Source of the DNA: Reticulascus tulasneorum
Taxonomy: Eukaryota > Ascomycota > Sordariomycetes > Glomerellales > Reticulascaceae
Assembly (NCBI GenBank): GCA_001557505.1
Contig: LSAX01000002.1
Coordinates: 2,170,001 to 2,234,000, forward strand
DNA: 64,000 bases
Reading direction: 5' to 3'
Below, piece by piece: positions 33,384 to 44,483 of the stretch. Under the pieces are notes generated by a model. The model made no database searches. It saw only the letters and a program-made list of their open reading frames with translations, and was not told the DNA's origin. The position numbers and the translations under genes are program-made. Numbering within the stretch: position 1 is the first letter of the stretch; each line of letters begins with the position of its first letter.

Positions 33384-35517
33384 ATGCTTGGCCTAGTCGG
33401 CCTTTTACAGGCAGCCCTGCTGCTGGCGCCGGCGCTGGCAAGGGCTGTCGACCTTGCGGTTGAGGGTGAGATTTTTTGTCGATGCCTCAGGTGGGGGCCC
33501 CAATGCGGGAATCTGGGCTAACAGCTTCCTGCTAGTATCCCCGTATTCCGAGTTTGTTGTTACTTTTGAGGCACCTTCTCGAACAGCGGAGGAGCAGCCG
33601 ACGGACTATGTATGCGAGCCCTCATCTCACCTGGCTTGTGCTGCTGTCCCGGGCATCATTAACGTGACTGGCAGAATCTTAACTTCGAGGTGCTCAATTC
33701 CGAAGCGCCCTGTGGATCCACAAACATCAGGCTCAATGGCCAAACGCTGGATCAGAGAGACGGTGCCAGTAGCCAAGGTACCTTTGGCGGTCAGGATGGC
33801 ACGACCTTCGTCGCCAGCTGGGACGTCCGCTGTGTCGGACACGGAGATGGCCAGAAGCAGGACTTGAACTTTAGCATTGATATGCTCTATGGACGACCTA
33901 TAGAGCCGATTGCCTTCGTCGTCCGCATCCACGGATCTAAGCCGGCTGTCGTCGAAGTCGTTGGGCCGGCTACAGTAACCTCCTCTCACGTCGCTGTGTC
34001 CAACAGTATGTCTGGACATGACGGGATTGACGATCCCGATGTCAGGGACGACGTTCTACTGACCGAACTCAACGAACTCGACTATCTCCGCGAGCAACTC
34101 GTCGAGCTCGAGGAGACAATCCGTATGAAGGAACAGTACCTCGCCGAGGAGTACGGCATTCCCGCCACGGGGGACGTGACGAAGTGCGATAGCATCAAGT
34201 GCGTCTTCGACTCTGTTCTCGGCAAGATTGCCGGCGCAACAGACCACATCTTCTCGCGGCCGGGCCATCGGGACCCGCACAGGAAACCCGGCCACAAGCC
34301 CCATCATCCGTGGTGGCCGCATCATGGGGAAGGGAATCATACTCATGGGAACCACTCCCGACCCCACCCACCACACAAGCCGCATTGGAGACCTCCCTTC
34401 TGCAAGTGCGATCCACCAGAGCCTCCGCACCGGCCAGGGAAGCCAGACCATGAGCCCCCTCATGGACCTCCTCATGGACCTCCTCATGGACCACCTGATG
34501 GACCACCCGATGAACCTCCCCATGGACCGCCGGATGGACCACCGGATGGACCGCCACCTCGCGAGCCCGACGATGGACTTCATCATCCTCATCATGATGG
34601 CCCAGAAGGCGAGCTTGGTACTCCACCAGTAATTATCATCTCGTCTCCAGATAGCGAGAGGCCCATGGTTGCCGACGACGGGTTGCACCATCCTCACCAT
34701 GGCGGACCTCATCTCCTAAGTCATGGACCATCAGGTCATCATGTAAGTCAACATTACCATTGCCGCCGCAAGCTTAAACTAACATTGACAGCCTCCTCCC
34801 CACCATCGCCGAATTCCGTTTACTCTCAAGGTGATCGTCATCCTCTTCATCGTCTTCTCCCTCGTAGGCATGTGCCATCATCGCTTCAGACACACCCGCG
34901 CCGAGCGCCGCGCCCTTCGCCAAGCCCGTCGTAACGCGCGGTGGCGCCGCCGTGCCGAGCGCTGGAATAACCGCCTGCGTCGCAGGGCTGCCTTCAAAGC
35001 GGCGATCAAGAACTTCTTCAGTCGCATATTCTGGCGCTCCGGAGACAACGATGTAGAGAAGGAGGCCATGGGTGCCGAACGACGGAGACGTATTGAGTCT
35101 GATAGACAAATTGATTTAGAGCGAAGTGAGAGGCAGGCTGCTAGCGACGGGGAGCTAAGCACGACCATGGAGGAGGAGATTGAGCAATTCAGGCAAGCCG
35201 CGAGTCTGGTGGACGACATTGTCGCTGCCGAAGAGGGGCAGGCGCGGCAGAGGGAGAATGCGCGTCGGGAGCTGACACGTAGACCCTTCACGCGAGCGCA
35301 AGTACCGCCGAGTCCGACGTCTGCTTTCGCGGGGTACATGTCCGATGAATCGCTTCCACCGTATGACGAGTCCCAATCACTGGGCTCGTCAGTCGTGTCG
35401 GATGGCTTTCGGTACACGCCTGGAACGAGCGCATATACTCCCAGCCAGTACACCTCCACCACCACATCGGAGCCTGGGTCTGGGATCAACGACGTTCTCG
35501 GAGAGCCGAAGAACTAG
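33384..35517 (+). CDS. single-pass membrane protein with His/Pro-rich ectodomain and cytosolic PPxY tail
   Basis: Exons: 33384..33465, 33536..33609, 33675..34742, 34792..35517 (649 aa). Signal peptide 1-20 (MLGLVGLLQAALLLAPALA). Residues 25-230 are an ectodomain with scattered Cys (CGS, VRC, CDSIKC) and a coiled coil LNELDYLREQLVELEETI. Residues about 250-408 are extremely His/Pro-rich, with clusters such as KPHHPWWPHHGEGNHTHG and an array of PPHG/PPDG units encoded by a 12-bp minisatellite. TM at about 422-437 (VIVILFIVFSLVG). Then a very Arg-rich juxtamembrane helix, a coiled coil and the tail motif SLPPYDES, a PPxY-type ligand for WW domains such as those of Rsp5. All introns are canonical with CTAAC branch points. 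I do not recognise the family. Metal binding by the ectodomain and a sensor or receptor role are inferences. Confidence 0.78.
34450..34556 (+). repeat. 12-bp-unit minisatellite in coding sequence
   Basis: About nine degenerate copies of cctcatggacct / ccggatggacca encoding alternating PPHG and PPDG units in the His/Pro-rich ectodomain. The period keeps the frame, so copy-number change would alter the length of the linker without a frameshift. Confidence 0.85.
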
Positions 35518-35934
35518 CTAGCGAGTCGATGGGTTGTCATCCGGTCAAGAGGCGATCGGCGTGAAGGGGGGTTGTCATGTTTTCTTGAGTTATTGTCGGG
35601 TACTGGGGTACACGCGTCTGGTAATGGTCAATCTTTGCGGGCATGGGGTTGGCAGTTGGCTTGGGGCCAGGACATTTATTTTCGGGCATCTTCATTGTTT
35701 CTCTATAGCGTGTCTCATGCAGAATTTTCGAGGACAAGGACATTGTGGGCAGGGAGACTTGCCATTAATGGAAAGAAGAACATATTTTACGTTTTGAATG
35801 ACTATCACTTCCTACTTTGTGTGCCGGTGATGTCCAACTCCGTAATGTACTTCTCATTGGGGTGTGTCATTAGGCCACTGATACCAAGCCTCGCTCTGGT
35901 ATCTCTCTATCTCAACCTCTTATGCAGGTACTTC
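35518..35934. other. convergent intergenic region, 417 bp
   Basis: Between the stop of the membrane-protein gene (plus) and the stop of the TatD gene (minus). Expected to hold both terminators. No gene seen. Confidence 0.5.
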
Positions 35935-37158
35935 TTAGCCAAACACATACTCCAAAAAATTCCTCCCTATCCTCTGCACCCCATCCTCCAACTCCCACCC
36001 CTTGATCTCGCAGACCTTCCTGTACATCTCCTCCAGCATGGCGTCCATGTCGTCGCCGGCGATATGCAAATCGCTCTCCACCAAGATGCGGTCGTCCGGC
36101 GCGGCCTGTATGACCTCCACAGTCTTTGCCCTGCCTGCCTCCGTGCCGAGATTGATCGCGGTCGAGAAGGAGAAGAAAATCTTGGCCGGTATCGCCGGGT
36201 TGAGGTACTGTTTCAGGACTTGCGGGGGCGCGCTGAAGGAATGGAGACATATCCGCGGGGGGTAGGGTTTGCTCTGCACGTTCAGCCGGCCCTCGTCTGT
36301 GGTGTCCTCGTCGCCCTCCTCGTCGGAGGAGAAGTCCTCCGCACCAGGGGCGACCCGCTTCAGCTTCCGCCGCGCGACTACTTCCCTCTCATGCCCCTTC
36401 CAACTGGCAGACAAGGCATCATACAGCACGCCGTGGGCCTGGACGCCGTGCACGCTGACGGCGCGGCCGAGCTCGCCCGCCAGCGCAAGCTGGGCCTTGA
36501 GTATGGCGGCCTGGTGCGGCATCTTGACGTGGTGGGGAGATAGGAGGCGTCCCTCGCGGCCGCCGGGGGTGAGTGAGTCATCACGGGTGGAGGCGAGGTC
36601 GTCGGTCCACTTCTGTGGCAGACGGAAGCCTTTGTCCAGGCCAATCTCGCCAACGAGGGCAAGGGGATGGTCCTCCAGGCGTTTGCGAGTGGCAGATATG
36701 TACTCTGATAACGGTACGGGATTGGGGAGCGAGGCAAGAAAGTCCGGGTCCTCGGGTGTGGGAGCTAGGACGGCCTGGTAGTGGTTGCGTTTTGCGGAGG
36801 CGGTGTCACCTCCTTCGACCCTGTAGGTCTGCTCCGCCTCAGGCAGGGAATCGTCATACAGCTGGTATGAAAACCACGGGTGCCAGCCGAAGGACGGAAA
36901 GAGATGGCCGTCCGCCAAGGCTTTCCTGCTCCGCACGCCGTGGAGGGCGGTCACCTCGGCGACGAGTTCCTGGTCCTGGCTCCGGGTGGCCATGATGGTC
37001 AGGGCGGAGGCGCGCATAGCGGGGATCTGGGCGATGGAGGCCATGGTGTCGGTGGGGTGGCAGTGGGCATCGTAGACTGGGATTGTCCAAGGGAAGGGGG
37101 GAGAGGATTGTGTGGGTTTGGAGACCCTGGGCTCCTCGGCTGCGTCGTGTTGACACAT
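35935..37158 (-). CDS. TatD-family metal-dependent hydrolase (Scn1-like)
   Basis: Amidohydrolase-fold nuclease-like protein. Intronless, 407 aa, ATG at 37158. Metal-site motifs in order: VYDAHCHPTDTM (HxH after strand 1), FGWHPWF, ALVGEIGLDKGF (bridging Glu), SVHGVQAHGV, ICLHSFSAPP (His) and ILVESDLHIAG (final Asp). An acidic Ser/Asp/Glu insert (about 270-290) and an ordered C-terminus ending NFLEYVFG complete it. Fungal members include fission yeast Scn1, found as a Cut9 interactor; the cellular substrate is unsettled. Large antisense ORFs over this gene are shadows. Confidence 0.9.
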   Translation of the reverse strand: MCQHDAAEEPRVSKPTQSSPPFPWTIPVYDAHCHPTDTMASIAQIPAMRASALTIMATRSQDQELVAEVTALHGVRSRKALADGHLFPSFGWHPWFSYQLYDDSLPEAEQTYRVEGGDTASAKRNHYQAVLAPTPEDPDFLASLPNPVPLSEYISATRKRLEDHPLALVGEIGLDKGFRLPQKWTDDLASTRDDSLTPGGREGRLLSPHHVKMPHQAAILKAQLALAGELGRAVSVHGVQAHGVLYDALSASWKGHEREVVARRKLKRVAPGAEDFSSDEEGDEDTTDEGRLNVQSKPYPPRICLHSFSAPPQVLKQYLNPAIPAKIFFSFSTAINLGTEAGRAKTVEVIQAAPDDRILVESDLHIAGDDMDAMLEEMYRKVCEIKGWELEDGVQRIGRNFLEYVFG

Positions 37159-37942
37159 TGCTGTGAGGGAGATGCCAGGCTAGCTCGGTTGGAGGAGCTT
37201 CTGAGGTGCAATACCTTCTAAGTTAGAGAAGGGAGTCAAGCGCGATGCCGAACCTCTTGGAGAGAGAGTTATGATGATAGTGCAACAAGATGGTTCGTAC
37301 TAAAGCAGTCAAGGTGGTTAGCAACTAGGAGTCTACCTTAGGCAGCAGACAGTCATAGTAGCTCATGCAGCTACCGGAGTCGGCGTCAAAATGCCTTGGT
37401 AGCTAGGGTAGCATATGATGTCGGTCTACGGGAGCTGTGGATCACCAAAGTGCGGGGCAGTTCAGCAACTAATTAATTACCTCGTAATTACAGTACCTTG
37501 CTACATATCTGTCTGTACAACGCAACTACCTGATCGGAGTACGTGACATTCTGCTAAGATTCATTTCCCTTCCATTAAACGAGAACCCTGTCGTACTACA
37601 TCTCGTTTTAATGTCGAAGCCGATATGACAAGTGGTCGATGACATTGTCGGGATGGGCTGCAGAATGCCCACCGTCCCCAACACGGCTCGTGAGGCTGAA
37701 CGCCCTGCCCACTTTGCACTGAGTCTACCAACCAGTTTTCTCGTCCAATCCTTCCGTAGAGATTTTTGATAAGGCTGCGATTTAGAGGTGTAAGCGTCAG
37801 ATACCACATCCTTAACTTGATCACAGTACGCAGATGAGCCTGCAAACAAGACTGAAGAACAGCGACAACTTGATGTGGAGTCTCTCTGCCCATAGACACT
37901 GCCCATTCGCGGCAAAACCTTGACTCGTCGGGTTGCCGAAAG
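37159..37942. promoter_or_regulatory. divergent intergenic region, TatD / NLR gene
   Basis: 784 bp. No gene. The part from 37310 to 37420 is rich in CTACC/GGTAG elements (ctaccttaggcagc, ttggtagctagggtagc). This resembles the denser TAGGTA block at 55.8-56.2 kb. Confidence 0.45.
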
Positions 37943-40900
37943 ATGGATGTCGCCGCTGGTGTGATCGCTGTCATTCAGCTCGCCGAGTTATGTTTGAAAT
38001 TGTCTAGAAAGTGGATCGGCCCTTCTGAGTTCGCTTCGACAGATCTGACTGCCATCAAAACAGCTCTGTACGAGTTCAATGGAGCGATGAGATCCTTTCA
38101 ACTGCACAGGGATATTCACGAAGATGACGAGGCACGTCTTGCCAGTCTGGAGTACCTCGAGCCTGCACTTGGTCGCTGCAGAGAAGCACTAGCGATCGTC
38201 AAAGACTTTATGGAGAACAGCAGCTTTATTGGCAAGCACTTGATGGGGCCGAAGTTCGACCGTAAGCTGAAGATTGCTCTGCGTGCCCTAGACGGAGCAA
38301 AGGAGCTTTTCACGCTAGCTGTACGTAGTGACCAGCAGTAAGTTGCCGCCTCCCACTGGCTACATGCAATCTTTGATTGATAGTGTTGGGCAGGATTATC
38401 CTGCTCGGAGTTGAGCGATATGTCCGTAACATTGCTGAGGACCTTCGAGACTTTCGCGACGGAATCTCTACCAGTCTGCAGCAGCTACATGAGAGTGGAG
38501 AAGATACATATAGAGAAGTCGAGAGTTTAAGAAAGGACCAGGAGGAGTCAAAGTACAGCAAAACGAGACGAATCGTGCTCGACTGGCTCACCCCAATCGA
38601 TTACACTTCCGAGCAAAATGACCTCATTGCTCGACGGCAGGATGGCACAGGTGAATGGCTTCACGAGGCAGAGGAGTACCAGACCTGGCTAAAGACTAAC
38701 GGACAGACGTTGTTCTGTCCGGGCATTCCCGGAGCGGGCAAGACAATTCTAACCGCGATCACGATCAACGACTTGAACACGCGGTTTATGAAAGACCCGG
38801 ATGTTGCCGTTGCGTATATCTATTGCAACTTCCGGCGGCAAGGCGACCAAAAGGCGATTGACTTACTTACGAGTTTGTTAAAGCAACTAAGCGAAGCGGC
38901 CTCTTCTTTGCCGGACAGTGTCAAGGCTCTGTACGACCAGCACAAACACAAACAAACTCGACCATCATTTGATGAAATCTTCAGGACTCTCCAGTCTGTT
39001 GCTACCACCACATACACGAGAGTCTTTGTAGTTATCGACGCGCTTGATGAATGCAGAACGTTTGATGGTAGTCGGACGAAATTCTTGAAAGAGCTCTTCA
39101 AACTGCAGGCCAGCTCAGGAGCTAACATCTTCGCTACTTCAAGGTTCATCCCACAGATTACTGAATTTTTCGAGGAAAGCAGTTCTCTAGAGATCCGTGC
39201 GAGTGAAACAGACGTACGAAGATATCTTGATGCTCATTTTGTTCGACTGCCAAACTTCGTAATGAATAACCAAGATCTGCAGGAGGAAATTAAGACTACT
39301 ATAGTTGAGTCGGTACAGGGAATGTGCGTTGTTTTTGTCTACCATCAGTTTTGAGATACTGATACCTTCAGGTTCCTGCTTGCTCAGCTCTACCTTGATT
39401 CCTTGATAGGCAAGAGATCCCCAAAGGCTGTTAGGGCGGCTTTAGCAGCTCTACCTAAAGGCTCAGAAGGCAGAATATATGACCATGCATACCAGAATGC
39501 GATGGAACGGATTGAAGGTCAACTAGCAGATCAAGAACAACTCGCGAAGCAAGTTCTGTCCTGGATTACCTGCGCAAAGAGACCCCTCAACACGACAGAA
39601 CTACAACATGCCCTAGCGATAGAAGTTGGCGAGCCTGATTTGGACAAGGATAATCTTTCTCAGATTGAAGACATTCTTTCGGTATGTGCTGGACTAGTTA
39701 CCGTCGATGAAGAAAGTCGGATCATCCGATTAGTCCATTACACAACCCAGGAATATTTCGAGAGGATGCAGGAACATTGGTTTCCTGAAGCAGAATCAGA
39801 ACTCACGACTCGTTGTGTTGCCTACCTCTCGTTTGACAGCTTTGGATTGGGGGCGTGTAAGAGCGACGAAGAATTTGAAACGAGGTTACACTTATATCCA
39901 TTCTACGAGTATGCGGCACAGAACTGGGGAAACCATGGTTACAAGTCGACTTCATGGCAAAGTATATTGCACCTCCTGGAGGACGTGGAGAAGGTCCAAG
40001 CATCTGGCCAAGCATTACTTGTCAATAGGGCAGTCCGGTACGGAAGATACAGCCAAAGGAGCCCACATCAAATTGCGGGCATTCACTTGGTGGCGCATTT
40101 CGGGATTATCAGTCTGGCCGAGACACTAATTGAGAGCGGAGTTGATATTGAGTCAATGGATGATGGTGGCCGGACGCCGCTATCATGGGCTGCGGCGCAA
40201 GGTAACGTGGCGTTCGTACAGCTACTTCTCGATCGAGGCGCAGAGATCGAGTCAAAGGACGGCAATGGCGATGGCCAGACGCCGCTATCATGGGCTGCCG
40301 GGCGAGGGCACGAGGCCGTCGTGCAGCTACTTCTTGACCGAGGCGCTAATATTGACTCGAAGGACGGCACGGATGAGACGCCGTTATTTTGGGCTGCGAT
40401 AAATGGGCACGAGGCCGTCGTGCAGCTACTTCTTATTCGAGGCGCTGAGTTTGAATTGAAGGATCATGTATTTGGCCAGACGCCGCTATCGTGGGCTGCC
40501 GAGCGAGGGCACGAGGCCGTCGTGCAGGCACTTCTTGATCGAGGGGCTGAGGTTGATTCGAAAAGCAGCGATGGCCGGACGCCGCTATCGTGGGCTGCAG
40601 AGAATGGGCACGAGGCCGTCGCGCAGCTACTTCTTGATCGAGGCGCTAATACTAAATCGAAGGATGATGATGGCGAGACTCCACTACTGTGGGCTGCCGA
40701 GACCGGGCAGGCGGCCATTGTGCAGCTACTTCTTGATCGAGGCGCTGAGATCGAGTGGAAGGATGATAGATTTGGCCGGACTCCGTTATCGTGGGCTGTC
40801 GAGGACGACCGGAACGAGGGCGTCGTGCGGCTACTTCTCGATCGAGGCGCCGAGATTGAGTCGAAGGCCGGCAATGGCCAAACTCCACTATCAAAGGCTG

Positions 40901-41157
40901 CTGAGAACGGGCATAAGGCTCTCGTGCAGCTACTTCTGGATAGAGGCGCAGAGATTGAGTCGAAGGACGACAATGGCCGGACGCCGTTATCGTGGGCTGC
41001 CGAGAACTGGGACGAGGCCGCCGCCCAGCTACTTATTGATCGAGGCGCTGAGATTGAGTCGAAGGACGGCAATGGCCGGACGCCTCTATTTTGGGCTGCC
41101 GAATCCGGGTACGATACCGTCGTGCATATATTACAATTGTATACTTCCAAATCTTAA
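37943..41157 (+). CDS. NACHT-ankyrin STAND protein (fungal NLR-like)
   Basis: NLR-like signalling NTPase of the type used in fungal non-self recognition. Exons: 37943..38337, 38394..39323, 39372..41157 (1,036 aa). Domain order: a helical N-terminal STAND domain (1-131), a coiled linker, then NACHT with Walker A GIPGAGKT (about 242-249), Walker B VFVVIDALDEC (about 342-352), sensor NIFATSR, and the winged-helix-like MFLLAQLYLDSL restored across exon 2/3. A second helical region LVHYTTQEYF follows. From about residue 709 to the end run about ten ankyrin repeats of 33-35 aa (consensus [31 protein letters not shown]), preceded by a degenerate one. The repeats are nearly identical in DNA. The gene ends inside a repeat (HILQLYTSKS), suggesting variable repeat number. 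Ligand and downstream partner are not evident. Confidence 0.92.
40165..41130 (+). repeat. tandem ~100-bp DNA repeats encoding ankyrin units
   Basis: About ten in-frame units of 99-105 bp. Long shared stretches recur almost unchanged, for example gcacgaggccgtcgtgcagc followed by tacttcttgatcgaggcgct. Similarity is highest for units 2-5 and 8-9. This points to recent unequal crossing-over or gene conversion. Confidence 0.9.
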
Positions 41158-44100
41158 TTACATCTTGTCCTTCGGCCGTCGCTCTACATGGCTTTTGTTT
41201 AGAATTCTCCTGGTGTATCTATCACTTATAGCGGAACTATCTAACAAGAATCGCAACACTTTGCTTAACTTACTTGACTTACTAGAATTGCCACACTAAC
41301 CAACTAGGTAGGCAACTCGTGTGCGTGGCAGAATCTCGTGGTGATCGAGTCAATTATAATACATGGATGGAAGCGGTCTAACAACAACGTCATGTGCGGC
41401 TGTTTTGACCTGATAACTTCACGAGAGTAGAGTGTCGAGACCAGGGAGGTGCGTGCGATAACACCCAGCGTCGCTGATGCGTTTCCAAAAGTTGACTCAA
41501 AAGCTATGCCCGCAGTCAAGCTTTTGGGCAAGGCTGCTCTCAAGTTACATTAGCCCTATGGGTTCTTCAATCATGATGTCCCACAAATGTGTGTCCTCTG
41601 CTCCCAGTACCTGTCAATGTGACAGTGCCCTTGATTTGGACCCTGGCGAACCCAGCAGTCGCTAAATCCCTATTCAATGGGATTGTCAGTACTGCGACAT
41701 GCTATCAACTACTACCGGATGCACTATCAAACTCACGGTGGCACTCTCATGATATTTGCACGAAGGTTGCACCATATGACTTTGCCATGCATCAATGCCT
41801 TTGTCAACGTTGTGCCACTCTTCCAGCGTCAGACAAGGATTCCTTCTACGCTCGATTCGCGTCGCCCGTGCCAACCCTCTACAATTACCAGTAGATTGCA
41901 TTCATAGGGTACGAAGTAGTGTTCACAACGAGCCATAGGTGAAGGATAATCCCCCGATCGACTTGGCGCACTACCCTATCTAATACGGTTCCTCGACAGT
42001 GCAGGTGCTGTGGGAGACAAGCGATAAAGCGATAAAGCGCCCTGCAAATCGCTGCTGGGGTGCTGGAAACGGAGAGGAGCATGCAAGAAATCGTGAGTGC
42101 GGGTAAGCCCCTTGTTTTGTCCAAAGGCAGCCAAAATAGCCTGCTTAAACACTGCAGCTTCATATCCACAAATAGTCCAACTGATCCAAGGATGCAACAA
42201 GCATACCTCGCCCAAGTAACAATCACTCCATGTCACGCAATAAAAAGGGCCCGGTGATTCATGGCGCGTGCCGCTAAGCTTGGCGCAAATCTGCCAGCGA
42301 TTTTCAATCCGCTCCTTATGTTTTAGTAAATGTAGAACAAAACGGCAATATATGTCTTCGGGATTTATAGGCGCTACAACAAGCACCAGCAAGTTAGTTG
42401 AAAAGGACTATCCATCTAGAATTATTACTGAATATACGCTAATAGCTAAACCTGCCACCGGAGGGTATGCTCACGGGTTCAAAGTCCTGGCAACCAAGTT
42501 CTCTGTCTCATCCCGAGCTGCCTTGAGCTGCTCTGCAGTCTTTCGCTTCCTCATGATTGGACTCCCTTTACCCTGAATCCTGACATCGCTGGGTACGGAT
42601 GCTTCGTGATATATGGTCTCTGAGTAGTATCAAAGTAAGTAAGACTAAGTTTACTCTTCTAACTCCAAGAGAGAATTGTAATTAAACCTCAAGGAGTGTT
42701 AATAACTAAATGCAAGGAACTCATTACAATAGCTCTTCCCAGGAAACCCGTTAAGGTCTGACCAGAATGAGGTGGAAAATCCAACGCGCATAAATGAATA
42801 GAGAGGAATGTTTCTACCAAGAGGTCAGCCTACCTCAAGTAGGACTTTTGTGTGCCTTGCTGTCTAATTAGCCTTCCGACGTCTTAGAGTAAGGGGAAGT
42901 CTATAAGTGAACTGAGTCACGCATCATTTTGTTTTGCAGAAAAAGGAGACTACTAGTATTGTCAATATATAATAATTTGATGAGCTCAACGACAGACCTT
43001 TGTAATCGAATGGAAACAGGCCCCCCTTACTATCCGAGAAAGTTGGATTCTCTATCACGCCTGCTGCTGTTTCTTAATCACGCCTGCTGCTATTGATTGG
43101 AACTGTTGTACTAATCCAACTCAATCCTTCGTTATATCTGATATGAACCTGGATATATGGCGTTTGCTGCCTCTGTGAGGCGGTGGTGAGCAGTGGGGAA
43201 ACCCCGAACAGTCTCTACGTTCCGAGACTCCCGTTTACCGAATCCTCTACCATGAACTGTATGACGCTGGCCTGGCCGAGCAGTGCAGCCAGCTGGAGGG
43301 ATGTTGTGAGAATCCGGGACGGTCACGTGGATGTCAAGCCGGTGGCTGATATGGGCCGTGGAGTCGGAAATCATGGATGCCGACCTTAAGGCCTGGTAGG
43401 TAATTACCTAGCACCTTAGCGGGCCTACCTACTGTTTCGGACGTGTGAGGCGTGCTAATTACCCCGCGCGAACCTCTTACGACAGACGAGGCCTGGCCAA
43501 TGAGATTTCCAAGAGAGCTAGAAGCCCAGTGCGGTCAAGCTTCTAAGCCATTGAATCATCCTTCGCGCCGGACCACATCTGCGAAGCGGTAGCAGCACCA
43601 GGGACATGAAAGTGCCACCCACCTCCTTATCTGACAGTCTTATTGATATACTGAGGATCTGACGATGATGACCTCTTTGCAGCAGAGCAATCTGTGGCTC
43701 TGACACTGTAGACGTTCCTCCTCGGCCATGGCTGCTCTGGTTTGGGGGCATTAGGGGTACTAGGTAAGCTGACAGGTGCCCGAATACCCGTTCTGCTATG
43801 TCGGACGCAAGTCGGTCACGTCGCTTCAAAGTAGACACTCATAATCATAGGTTCGCAGGGTGCCCGAACTCTGTTTCCGTTGCTCCAGCTCCAAGCGAAA
43901 CCAAGCTAGGGAGCTGTCCGGACAGCCGGGCGTGGCAAACTCTACCTTCAAGTCCGTCGATGCACCTACGTGATGCAGAGGAGCGGAGGAGCGGAGCTCG
44001 CCCAGACGCACTCGGAATCCCCAGTTTTTCTAGCGTTGCAACCATGCGCGCAGAACGTTCGCCAACCCACACCATCCATCTCAATACCCAACCATCGGAT

Positions 44101-44483
44101 TACCACTAGGCCAGGTTAGTGGGCGCCCACAGGTAACCGCAGGCAAGGCGAGGCGATCCCCTCATCCTGGCTTTTTCGGCATGTGAAAGGATGCGGCACC
44201 CTCATGATACATAGAATCGCAACCCCCTTCTTGACGACGGGCATCCCCAACTTTTAGGTGCTGTGTGCCACACACCATCTTTGCAGTAGTTATCGCCGGT
44301 ATCTCTTCCCAGATGGATTTTGTCATCTCCACCAGATAAGGAACGTGTCTCACTGAACCAAAATATATTTTCTGCAACAAACCACCTCCCATCCTTCGCC
44401 AGGGAGGAGTCATCACGAGGTCCGGCTAGCTGTGGTGGGATGGTGCAGTGCAGCGACAACGGGACGAACTACGGCCAACTGCG
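41158..44483. other. 3.3-kb region without a credible gene; partly AT-rich, possible degraded mobile DNA
   Basis: Frames here are short and lack family motifs. The part 42600..43140 is visibly A/T-rich with many stops, unlike its surroundings. On the minus strand, 42609..42455 is an open stretch of about 50 codons that reads as a plausible protein end (GKGSPIMRKRKTAEQL, then ARDETENLVARTLNP and a stop), perhaps a relic. A 15-bp direct repeat (atcacgcctgctgct at 43054..43068 and 43077..43091) lies next to the AT-rich block. CTACCTA/TAGGTA elements occur at 43383..43435. I could not identify a transposon class. Confidence 0.4.

Noticed and set aside
34056..34712. 218-codon minus-strand ORF rich in Trp/Arg/Met
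   Set aside because: Mirror of the PPHG/PPDG minisatellite; repeat-driven open frame.
35572..36543. 323-codon plus-strand ORF
   Set aside because: Shadow of the TatD-family gene, whose metal-binding motifs are on the minus strand.
40165..41130. Regular ~100-bp repeats that could suggest a CRISPR-like or satellite array
   Set aside because: The units are in-frame ankyrin codons within a NACHT gene in a eukaryote; no spacer/repeat structure.
40464..41150. Long antisense and alternate-frame ORFs across the ankyrin array
   Set aside because: Periodic repeats keep all frames open; only the plus frame continuing from NACHT gives ankyrin consensus.
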